Positions 54,793-64,000 of a stretch of 64,000 bases of DNA are shown piece by piece (positions within the stretch are counted from its first letter, which is position 1; each line of letters starts with the position of its first letter). The notes beneath the pieces are model-generated. The model was not told the DNA's origin, ran no database searches, and saw only the letters and a list, made by a program, of their open reading frames with translations. The position numbers and the translations under genes were made by a program. Location of the stretch: contig OW386293.2 in assembly GCA_936432065.2 (NCBI GenBank), forward strand, positions 95,067,795 to 95,131,794, given 5' to 3'. The stretch is from Rutpela maculata. Lineage: Eukaryota; Arthropoda; Insecta; Coleoptera; Cerambycidae.

Positions 54793-56304
54793 ATGAGCCA
54801 GTTCGCTGAAAAATGCTTTTTGCTGGAATTTTTTTTTTAGTACAATGCTGTTTTAGTAGATGGAGTCACTTCGATATAATTAAAAATGATTGCAAAAATA
54901 ATTACATTTATAACCGGTGCGCACTCATTTCGTGTATTTGAATCTTGGTCTCGATGTGTTCTTGACTTTTCAGGCGTGATTGTAAGTAGGTAGAGAAATA
55001 GTAAAGAAAGTACGAACGCCAAAACTAGACAACCAACACAACAGCTCTCTGTACTTTATTGGTTCATTTCCGCCCACTCCCCTCTGATTTGATCGCGTTG
55101 CTCACTCTTAAACGTTTTACTTTTTAGATGCTACACATTTTTTTTCTACTACTGGTTTAGCCGGAAGTTAAACATTTTGCTCGGTATACAATCATAATTT
55201 TCATTTTGTTGTAATTTACACTTAAACCATAATCGGAGTTTTTTGTCTGAAGTCTATTCTCGTTTCCCGCAACTAAGGTGTTACACCTTCAAATCTCAAA
55301 TTAGAAATTTTGGTTACAACTATATGTCTGCTTATAACGAACCTCAAGGGACCGGCAAAAAAGGTTCGTTATAAGCGAAATTCATTATAAGTGAATAAGT
55401 GATGAGTTAAAGAAATCGCCATTATTTTCGGTATCTCACTTATTTTTTTTTACACGCAAAAAGTAATGTAGATACGTATTTTTTTATTATTTTTCTTAAA
55501 ACATCATATATTTTGGTTCGATTTCTTGGGTAAAGCTAATATCGTCAAATAGTTTCGGATGGTTTGATTCAAAATGTGTCAAATATGAAATATTAAAAAG
55601 GAATAAGGTGCTTTTTCGTTGGGGGTGAGTTTCACCCCAACTGAGGGTTGAAAACGTTTTCATGTCGTAAGATATAAGAAGTTGCAAAAAAAAGTTCTAC
55701 TTGCTCAAAACAAACAAAATAGCTAATTTTTCCATTCCATATTATATTGGCCATATTAGCAATCGCTTTTAAAATTCAGATTCGTAATCAGCGACCTCAA
55801 AAACATATACATGAATTTTTTCAATAGCTAACTTTTAATACTTGAGACAGTATTAAATTTTGCAATCAAGGGACGTTTTCACCCTCTTAGGGGTAAAAGC
55901 ACATCAATTCCTTTTTAATCGACTTCATAAAATTTAAAAAAGGAAGAGGTTCTCACCTCACTTCGACCGTATGTTTTTTGTTTTTTTTATATTTGTTCAA
56001 TGATTACCCTGGCGTAGCTTAAGCGATTTCTGTCAAACCTGCTGCAAACTGTAGCAGGTTTCGTCTGGCGGTGGTCCCACACTAAATTTATCCAGTTACA
56101 TATAGTGTAAGGTGAACAAAAATTGGAAATAATTTTTTATATTACGAGCATATTCAAAGATTTTGCGGAGTCGCCGGTGATATCAAATAAAAATTTAGTT
56201 CTCGATTTATAATAATGATAATTTTTCACAAACAATAGGGCTTTATTATAATTCCTATCATGTCATATACCATTCGCAACGAAAGAGAGCCTTGCATGGA
56301 GGCG

Positions 56305-57098
56305 CAGTGTTGCCAGATCAAAATTTTAAAAGTTATCTGACGACGCTTTAAAAAGTTACTAAATCTTACTAAAAATTTCACTAGATTTGAAATTAAAGCT
56401 CTCATCTTTAATTTTCAAAAGTTGTAGTGCCTGTAGGACACGTAATTTTCTTGAGCTCTCTGAGCACAGCTTTGAGCGTCCTCTATCTGATTATTTCGTT
56501 GCCAGACTTCGTACTCTGTATTGTATTAAATGGTTTGTAACTAGAAAGTACTGTTTGTCTACGAGCCGCTAGAGGGCAACGAGCCCAGGCTATTCGATTG
56601 TAGCGATTCACGGTCAATAAACTATACGGTTACCTCAATTAGCAGCTTTTAGACGAGAGAGACGCGCGTAGCGGGGAATCGAATGAAAGACAGACATATC
56701 TGATTTCCGTGCAAAAGACAGAGACAAAGATTCTGTTAGGGTCTACAGCCTACGTCATCTGTAGACACTACAGGCATCTGTCTGTGTCTTTTGCACGTAA
56801 ATCAGATATGTCTGTCTCTTTCATTCGATTACCCGCTCCGCGCGTCTCTCTCGTCTAAGAGCTGCTGATCGAGGTAACCGTAGAGTTTACTGACCGTGGT
56901 AGCTATTAACGTGAACAGTTTTGTATTAAATGGATCGCAACTCGAATTTAATGTTTGTCTACCTACCAGTAGAGGGCAATAAATTGGATGATTCAAAAAT
57001 CATTAAAAATGGGCATTTTCATAAAAGTTTTCACTAAATCACTAGATTTCAAAAAAATCACCAGATCTAGTGAAATTTCACTAGACTTGGCAACACTG
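56305..57098. mobile_element. hAT-type foldback element with 8-bp target duplication
   Basis: Ends CAGTGTTGCC and GGCAACACTG are flanked by perfect TGGAGGCG copies (56297-56304 and 57099-57106). The 794-bp interior is a large hairpin whose arms contain AATCGAATGAAAGACAGACA and its complement, centred near 56745. It has no coding content. Confidence 0.88.
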
Positions 57099-57419
57099 TG
57101 GAGGCGAATCAGCCGAAGAATGTTTTCTACAACAGTATGAACTGAGACTTATTGAGAAACTCGCCCGTTGAACAATTTGCTTTTATTTATACAAACAAAT
57201 TATACAGCATGCTCTCGCTCATGTTGTTATATGTGATGCTGTTAATGATGACGATTTAATTGCATGGTTTTTAATTGGTACAATGGCGGAAACCGAAAAG
57301 TAAACGATAAGTGAAGCTGCTAAAAAGATTGAAAAAAAAATTATTATTTTTTTTTTAAATCGAGCCGCTTTCAAAAAATATCTCTAAATACGTTAAAAAA
57401 GTAAGAAATAAAATTTCAC

Positions 57420-57600
57420 TCAATCATAACTAATGAATAAATCAATCCTTAGTCAAGACTAAGACTAACTAATCATCAATCGGAACATCTACTAATGACT
57501 AACCAATCATCAACCGGAATATCCACGACTAATGGCTAATAATGTATAATTGATTAGTCTTTAGTCATGATTGATTAGTTGACTAAAAAATGCCCATCCC
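57420..57600. repeat. ACTAATC/GATTAGT-rich tract
   Basis: Many short repeats of ACTAA, TTAGTC and AATCATCAA(T/C)CGGAA lie in both orientations. It looks like a decayed minisatellite. Confidence 0.4.
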
Positions 57601-57894
57601 ATCTCTTAAACACAGAACCTACAATGGCATCAACATCCAGAAATTCTACACTTACAAGGTTATCCTGAGAAGTCGGCGGTTCTATGCTTTCTAACAAATA
57701 AGGTCGTTATAACCGGAAACTTTTGAAATAATAGATACAAAATGAGGTTCGAAAGTTCATTATATGCGGATTCGCTATTTGCGGAATAAATAGCACACTT
57801 ATGGGACTTTCCATCGTATCTTTGAGATTGGTTCGTTTTAACCGAAATATCGCTATAACCGGGTTCGTAATAACCGGGCTGGACTGTATATTAG

Positions 57895-60500
57895 GCGGAT
57901 ATAATGATACTTATGAATTCACATTTTCCATAAATATCATGACACATATCAGCTGATAAACATTCTCGAACCCTGATTAGGAGAGTTTACTATCATATCC
58001 GTTTAAATTTCTTTCCATTTTTGAGATATAGAGTTGAGGCATCGACTTTTTTTTTAATATAGTTTCACTTTAATCTAATTAACAGATTAATAACTTTATC
58101 GTACTTATTTCCATTAATGTTATTGACATATTTATGTAATCATGTGATACACGAACATTATAGATAGCGATAATATGATAATATATAAATAAATATAGAC
58201 ATAAAACTTGTAATACATTCAATGACCAGGTAATGAAAAGTGATAAAATACAATTACCGATTATACATAGAAACGGTAGCCTGTAGAAACATCAAATATA
58301 TTTGGTTCAAAATACTAATCAAATCGGTGGTTAAACCAAAAGAATTATTATTTTCGTCCTTATTTTTTTTTTATTAGTTTTGTTGGGGTGATGTATGTTT
58401 TTCGCTGGTATATCAGATTATTTCACTCATTAACGCTATAGCCAATGAGAGCCCGTTTTTTCACCAATCAAACGTCATTATTAGTGGTAATCCAACCTAG
58501 ATCGGCTTTTGACAGTACCAACATGCAAAAATTACCGCTCTAGTTTTTTGTGTCGCTGCAGCGGCAAATATTGCAATAATTTTTTGACGTTTTGTTTCGT
58601 GAAATATTTTCGGCAAATTGGGCAACTCGAGCTTTTAAATTTTATCTATAAATATCTTCTCTAGCTTATTACTAATTGTTAACGTAAATTGTAATATTGT
58701 ATTATATACGTAGTAATATAATAATATAAAAATAACCTAAAAACGCCACATAAGTTGACAACTCCCAATTTCAAAGCGAAGGCTGAACCTTTATAGGTTT
58801 GGGACAAGTTATACACAGCTTTCAATGGCTTATAATACCTAACGTAATTACAAAACAATTTTCACAACTAAAATTAAATACAAATGCCTAAGCAAACAAA
58901 TCAATTATTTCATGTTAAATACATAAATGTACTTACGTTATGTTATAATTCGTTGTACTTAAAGTTCACTCTACTTAAACAAGCAAACTCTAACTAAGTT
59001 TCAAAATAGTAACGACATGTTCAGGAATAACAGTAGACGTGTTTTTTAACAATGCGAAATTTGAAAACTCTTTATAATATTGTCTCACAAGTTCACGTTA
59101 CAAAGAAATTTTAATTTTAATTGAACTATTGGTGCCATGTCTTGTCATTTAATAAATAGCGTTCTCGATTTTTATTATTTATTATTTAAAAATAGCCCTC
59201 GAAATAGCCTTATAGAAGTTACTCTATACACTCTTTTGTTAATTGTTTACGTGTCCTACCAACTGCACCAATTTTTTTATCACGTTTATTTATTACTTTT
59301 TTTAAATTCATATATTTATTCATACAATATGTTCATATAAATTTTATTTTTACACAGACTTTGACTTATTTAACATAACAGCAAATAATTGATGCCTTTT
59401 TTGTGTCAATGCAGTGGTGGATATATAATTTTCCAAAATCACATAATCTACAGATAAAGGTAGTGTATTTATCAAAATATTACAAATACACGTATTACAT
59501 AGGGGCGATTGGAGATTTCTAAACATTACCCATTTTTTTAAATTGACCTTGAAAACAGTGTCACTAAATATGAAATAAAATAAAAAATTTCACCAATTTT
59601 ATTTAGCTTTTATGTAGTACAAGAAAATATCTCCCATTTGATTTTTTATGCTTTAACATCAGACTCGTTATCAGAGAATCCTGTAATCATCATCTACCAA
59701 GAATTTTCCAATTATGGCGCCATATTGATTTAACCATTTGACGTCAGATTCGGTATCAGCCATTTCGAAAATACCTAACTACTAATTTTAATATAATTTC
59801 AACGAAATATGAATTTCATCTAGTTTTTGAGAGTGGATTGGACGTAACTAATATAAAAAAAGAGATGAGTCGAATTGAGAATCTCCTACTTTTTCAAAAA
59901 AACTTTGAGGTTGCTTAAAATTGTATAGAACCAGAACCGTTAAAATAACACTTTTTCAACCTGAAACTACTGTCGCAACTATTGAAAATTTAAATTAAAA
60001 CTACAGTTTTATTAGACTTTATTAGGCGAATAAGAATAATAATAATTGTCCAGCCGTGTCCGATTTATTGAACAAATGCTAATTTAACCTTTAACTCCTT
60101 GTATGCATTCTATGTTTAGAATGATTTGTTCTCCAGGCAAATGCAGTTTAACGTTCAAAAAGCTAACAAATCTAGGTAGTAACTATTTTAAATACATTTG
60201 AATTGAAGACCTTGCAAGTTAATTGAAGAAGAAAACCTAATTTGATTATAATTTATACTTACATATAAATTACCACAAAAACACATTAATCATCATGCAA
60301 GCGACAATATAATGCGAAAAATATGTGGAAATAATTGTTTGTGGAATTTTAATAATATATTTGAAATCGCCTACCCCAAAAACCTATAAAACGATATTTT
60401 TTTATTTTCATTTTATTTTAATTGCCTTATTTATTTTAACGTCCTAGCGAAGTTTAGCTAATGCTACTCCACCACTTAACCAGGACGGCGAGATGAGATA
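57895..60500. other. AT-rich stretch, nothing assignable
   Basis: Only a short family A-like piece at about 60352-60400 (CTACCCCAAAAACCTATAAA, minus orientation) is recognisable. Confidence 0.45.
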
Positions 60501-60510
60501 TGGTCACTCA

Positions 60511-61124
60511 TCTAAAGGTGCAGTTACACGGCGCGTGGTTCGCCGATCCACGAACCTGGTGCGTGGTTCGGCAAACCACGCGCCGTGTAACGGATAGCGA
60601 GCCAGATGTGTCAATACGGCGCGTGACCAATGCAGATTTCGTGTGGGGTTATGGATCGTCAAAACCGCATGGATCGACTGATGACTGATCTTCAGGCGCA
60701 GTTACCGACAACTAGATGGAAGACGCGAGCCGACGCGAGCAACGTCTCCCGAGTCGCAAGCCATGCCAAGTTGCCTATGTCAAGGCGCAGTTACACGGCA
60801 TGTGGTTCGCCGATCCACGAACCTGGTGCGTGGTTCGGCTAACCACGCGCCGTGTAACGGATAGCGAGCTAGATGTGTCAATACGGCGCGTGACCAATGC
60901 AGATTTCGTGTGGGGTTGTGGATTGTGGGCTCGTCAAAACTGCATGGATCGATTGATGACTGATCTTCAGGCGCAGTTACCGACAACTAGATGGAAGATG
61001 CGAGCCGACGCGAGCAACGTCTCCCGAGTCGCAAGCCATGCCAAGTTGCCTATGTCACACGGCGCGTGTTTCGTGATTCGCCGAGCCAGGCTCGCCTAAT
61101 CACGCGCCGTGTAACTGCGTCTTA
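60511..61124. mobile_element. GC-rich MITE with internal tandem units
   Basis: The inverted ends are GTGCAGTTACACGGCGCG (left) and CGCGCCGTGTAACTGC (right). Inside, a unit of about 270 bp is repeated (60513-60782 and 60783-61058), each beginning GCAGTTACACGGC and ending GCCAAGTTGCCTATGTCA. A partial third follows. It is far GC-richer than the surroundings. The overlapping open readings (60500-61099) shift between units and are not genes. Confidence 0.75.
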
Positions 61125-61204
61125 AGTGTTGGACTCGCCCGGGCGTGCTTTAACTTGGCCGATCGAGGTCTCGCCACTGAAATCGGTACCGTACCTTACC
61201 GGTA

Positions 61205-61275
61205 GTGGGGTGGTGGTGGGGGTGGATGAAATAAAAACGACGTTTCATGACATTCTAAGCCTATCTGAACAATAA
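61205..61275 (-). repeat. family A repeat fragment
   Basis: GGTGGGGGTGGATGAA is joined to ACGACGTTTCATGACATTCT, so internal parts of family A are deleted. Confidence 0.6.
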
Positions 61276-61581
61276 AAAGGCCGTAATCGGGTAGCATGGG
61301 GAATCGGCCTTTGCATCGATTTGATTTGATTTTCATCTCAAAGGTTGCTTTTTAAGCAAAATTGGGACATGCTGAATATCAGCTTCTAATTGTTGATATT
61401 TACTGAGAAAAAATATTTTTCGAGTTAAAGAAAAAATTCTCAGGAACCGCTGTTGCGAATTTCATGGTATTGAAATATGTTGTAGAGGTAAAAAAGATCT
61501 ATTTACTAGATATTTTTGGTAATTTTCACTCTACAGTTAGTCTGGGAAATAATAGCGAAAATATTTTAAACATTTAAAAAA
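61276..61581. other. nothing assignable
   Basis: No supported feature was found between the two family A pieces. Confidence 0.5.
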
Positions 61582-62258
61582 AAACCGCTGCCCAAGGAAT
61601 CACTACTTCCACATCCAGATTTTCTATCCAAGTCACTCACAACGAAAAAATTTTGTATGTGGAAGTAATTGTTTATGAAACTTTAATAATATAATATTTG
61701 AAATCCTCTACCCCAAAAACCCATAAAACGATACCCCACATCGGTAGTGGGGTAGGGGTGGTGATAGGGGGTGGTAGTGGGGGTGGATGAAGTAAAAAAA
61801 ATATTGTGAGGTTTCTGGTTCTTGTACACATACTAAATCACAATTTTTTTTCATCCCCTTTAATAATGGTGGTAATGGGTGGCTAATTCCAAAATTTTTT
61901 GTGAGACCTTAGCTTCTCTTGTATATACTAAATACCAATTTTATCTACTCTTACCTGCTTGATTTAACTATTTACCCCAAATTTACCCCCATTTACCCCC
62001 CAACCCTTCGACGGAACAAGATGAAAATATAATCTAGTTCTACATCTCGTTAAAGTACACACGTGTACCAAATTTCAAGTCAATATCTCCAGAGTAAACG
62101 TGCGCACAAAAAAAAGTTACAGACCGACAGACAGACAGAAAATTTGTTTTCGCTCAAACTTAAAATCTCGACGTTTCATGACATTCTAAGCCTATTTGAA
62201 CAATAAAAATTTTTAAAAATTTTTTTGTCGTTACTATACTTCCACCGGATGTGGAAGT
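61582..62258 (-). repeat. family A repeat, complete copy
   Basis: From AACCGCTGCCCAAGGAATCA at the left to CGGATGTGGAAGT at the right, it follows the whole length of family A in minus orientation, including the GACAGACAGACAG tract. Confidence 0.75.
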
Positions 62259-62269
62259 GATATCTTATA

Positions 62270-62867
62270 CTCGGAGGGAAATTACCATTTTTTTGTCATA
62301 TGTTCCTCATATATTCCTCTATAATATGATATCAAACTCATAATTGTCTGAGAGGTATAACATAAATATTTATAAAAGTTTTAACTGATAAGCGTTCAAC
62401 TGTAGTAATTATTTAATACACAAAAATACAATAAAATTTTAATTTTAATAAACTAACTTGAAAATGTATTCAAAAATAATACGGTATTGTTTAATCATTG
62501 TCACTGTCCTCTTCAATACTAACAGGTGTATGTAAATAATTTAGTTTAGTTTTTAGGGTTTCAGCGGGTCTTATTATTTTTTATAAATATCTTGCATAAC
62601 ATAAATAAACATATGATCGCTGCCAAATTGGAGCAACATTCAACTGTTCTCATACTATTAGGACACTCGCAATAATGTCTTAGGATTTCAAAAACGCCAG
62701 AGCTATGTGGGTTATACTCCAAAAAGCAACGGTATGTTTTTCTTGAAATGTGACGTGATGGAAATTGCAATTTTAAAATATTAGACGTGTCTTTAACAAA
62801 GTACATGTCTATAGAACCGTCTTCCTTCATCATTTCAGCCAAATAGGATATTGCTTGTCGATATTGG
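62270..62867 (-). pseudogene. DDE/SWIM-type transposase C-terminus, inverted copy
   Basis: The minus strand reads YLAEMMKEDGSIDMYFVKDT then FPSRHISRKTYRCFLEYNPH and HYCECPNSMRTVECCSNLAA, ending at 62561. The C-x-C-x-n-C-x-H/N pattern corresponds to a SWIM-like zinc finger at the end of a family of arthropod DDE transposases. Here the expected His is Asn. About 300 bp of 3' UTR follow. The piece is an inverted copy of 63289-63840. Confidence 0.65.
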
Positions 62868-62879
62868 TACCCGTGAAAA

Positions 62880-63690
62880 ATATTTGGAGTTTCTGGAGAA
62901 TAGGGGATTCGAAGTATTAATGCCAGCCTTGAAAGAACAAAAACAATTAACTGTTAAACAAGCGAAGTAACCAAAACCCGTTGGGCAATTGAGCCTGTAC
63001 ACGGAAAAATTAAAAAAAAGTTTCTACTTCTGGACAACATTCTAGATAATAAAATGCTGCCAGATGTGAAAAGCTATTACCGGACTGCATCGTTTTTGTT
63101 GAACAAATTCTGATGAAAAAATCTCTGCTGAAATTCTTGATCGTATGATTGCACGAAGAAACGAAAAAAATACATTAGCAGCTGAAATAGAGCGAAAGAG
63201 CTGGTTGCGCAAAAAACTACCTTTTCAAATACTGTCCTCAACGGAGCTATTGGATTTCCCTGAAATGACCGAACCTGAACTCCAAATATTCTTACCAATA
63301 TCGACAAGCAATATCCTATTTGGCTGAAATTATGAAGGAAGACGGCTCTATAGACATTTACTTTGTTAAAGACAAGTCTAATATTTTAAAAGTGCAAGTT
63401 CCATCGCGTTACATTTCAAGAAAAACATACCGTTGCTTTTTGTAGTATAACCTACATAGCTCTGGTGTTTCTGGAATCCTAAGACATTAGGGTGTGCGAG
63501 TGTCCTAATAGTATGAGAACGGTTGGATGTTGCTCCCATTTGGCAGAGATCATATATTATTTATGTTACGCAAGATATTTATAAAAAATAATAAGATCCG
63601 CTGAAACTAACTAAACTATTTGAGTATGATGATGATACACCTGTTACTATTGACGAGGACAGTGACAATGATTATACATTTTCAAGTTAG
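62880..63690 (+). pseudogene. DDE/SWIM-type transposase, C-terminal half
   Basis: With several stops and frame changes it reads EYLEFLENRGFEVLMPALKE-like sequence near 62895, LDNILDNKMLPDVKSYYRTA at about 63030-63090, then IARRNEKNTLAAEIERKSWL, QILSSTELLDFPEMTEPELQ and, after a frame change, KEDGSIDIYFVKDKSNILKV and SRYISRKTYRC. The end carries an acidic tail near 63630-63690 (DDDTPVTIDEDSDND). This matches the C-terminal half of the same arthropod transposase family as the inverted copy. The catalytic N-terminal part is missing. It is inactive. Confidence 0.65.
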
Positions 63691-64000
63691 TTTATTAAAA
63701 ATAAACTTTTATTGTATTTTTGTGTATTAAATAATTACTACAGTTGAACGCTTGTTAGTTAAAACTTTTATAAATATTTATATGTTATACCCGTCAGACA
63801 ATTTTGAGCTTGATATCATATTATAGGGAACATATGACAAAATAATTATTAATTAAAAAAAAAACTTTTTAAAAACAAGCTTTTATTCAATATTTCAGTT
63901 GTACTAAATTGGGAGTCCGCCATATTGGATTTAGAATGATGTCACTTAGCTGCATTGTCATCCAACTAAACGTGTATGCAAAATTTCAGCTCAATCGGTT
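63691..64000. repeat. right arm of the transposase inverted repeat, then unassigned sequence
   Basis: Up to about 63840 the sequence (CAGTTGAACGCTTG, ATATGACAAAATAATT) is the inverted counterpart of 62280-62430. The remaining 160 bp show nothing assignable. Confidence 0.55.

Larger units (their letters stand above)
55320..57890. mobile_element. possible pogo/Tigger-like remnant
   Basis: The right end AATAACCGGGCTGGACTGTA (57870-57890) and the surrounding TCGTTATAACCGG / CGCTATAACCGGGTTCG words resemble pogo-type termini. GCTTATAACGAACC and GTTCGTTATAAGCGAA at 55330-55385 could be the other end. No transposase is seen, and the hAT foldback 56305-57098 sits inside. Pairing the two ends is an inference. 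Confidence 0.35.

Noticed and set aside
60500..61099. Overlapping plus-strand open readings rich in Arg and Ser
   Set aside because: They arise from the GC-rich tandem MITE units, change frame between units and have no recognisable motif.

Overview
The window looks like AT-rich nuclear DNA of an arthropod, most likely an insect with a large, transposon-swollen genome. Only two host genes are recognisable: a single-exon syntaxin-18 gene on the minus strand (11964-12902), and the first coding exon of mitochondrial glutamate dehydrogenase on the plus strand (21033-21462), which ends at a clean splice donor. No later Gdh exon was found, so if the gene is intact, everything from 21463 to the end may be one intron of more than 42 kb. 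Almost all remaining sequence that can be interpreted is mobile DNA or its debris.

Region by region. 130-2538 is a complete but frameshifted Tc1/mariner-type element. 4181-4378 is an OTU-like fragment. 5330-9600 is a nested stack: a CR1-like LINE is split by a 2.6-kb element with about 415-bp terminal inverted repeats and a GTCTA target duplication; that element carries a Ty1/copia integrase fragment, itself split by a hAT MITE, and a second LINE tail, while the LINE's other half carries a 202-bp perfect-hairpin MITE. 13436-17300 holds a foldback element, a Jockey-like LINE copy and head-to-head arrays of a 110-135 bp unit. 17459-20450 holds hAT MITEs and a dispersed repeat (family A, starting ACTTCCAC). 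22061-22766 is a TA-flanked MITE with its end motif iterated inside. 24110-24215 is 5S rRNA-derived. 27.9-31.4 kb is a 3.5-kb imperfect palindrome with two tandem MITEs in one arm only. 32567-35276 is another inverted-repeat unit containing a second Jockey-like LINE. 36031-37226 is a mariner relative sitting at the centre of a palindrome. 38028-39389 is a hAT element. 40.9-41.7 kb holds LINE pieces in opposite orientations. 43539-46061 is a Crypton-like tyrosine-recombinase element with a second ORF, inserted in a family A copy. 51603-52582 is another palindromic array, 56305-57098 a hAT foldback, 60511-61124 a tandemly expanded MITE, and 62270-63840 an inverted pair of DDE/SWIM transposase fragments.

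The genes do not form an operon-like system. The theme is layered insertion, and the target duplications let many insertion orders be read directly. The most noteworthy items are the near-intact Crypton with its unassigned companion ORF, a LINE 3'-UTR stem-loop whose stem differs but still pairs in two copies, the palindromes with one-arm or centre insertions, and the internally iterated MITE motif. All family assignments come from reading the sequence by eye; no database search was run.
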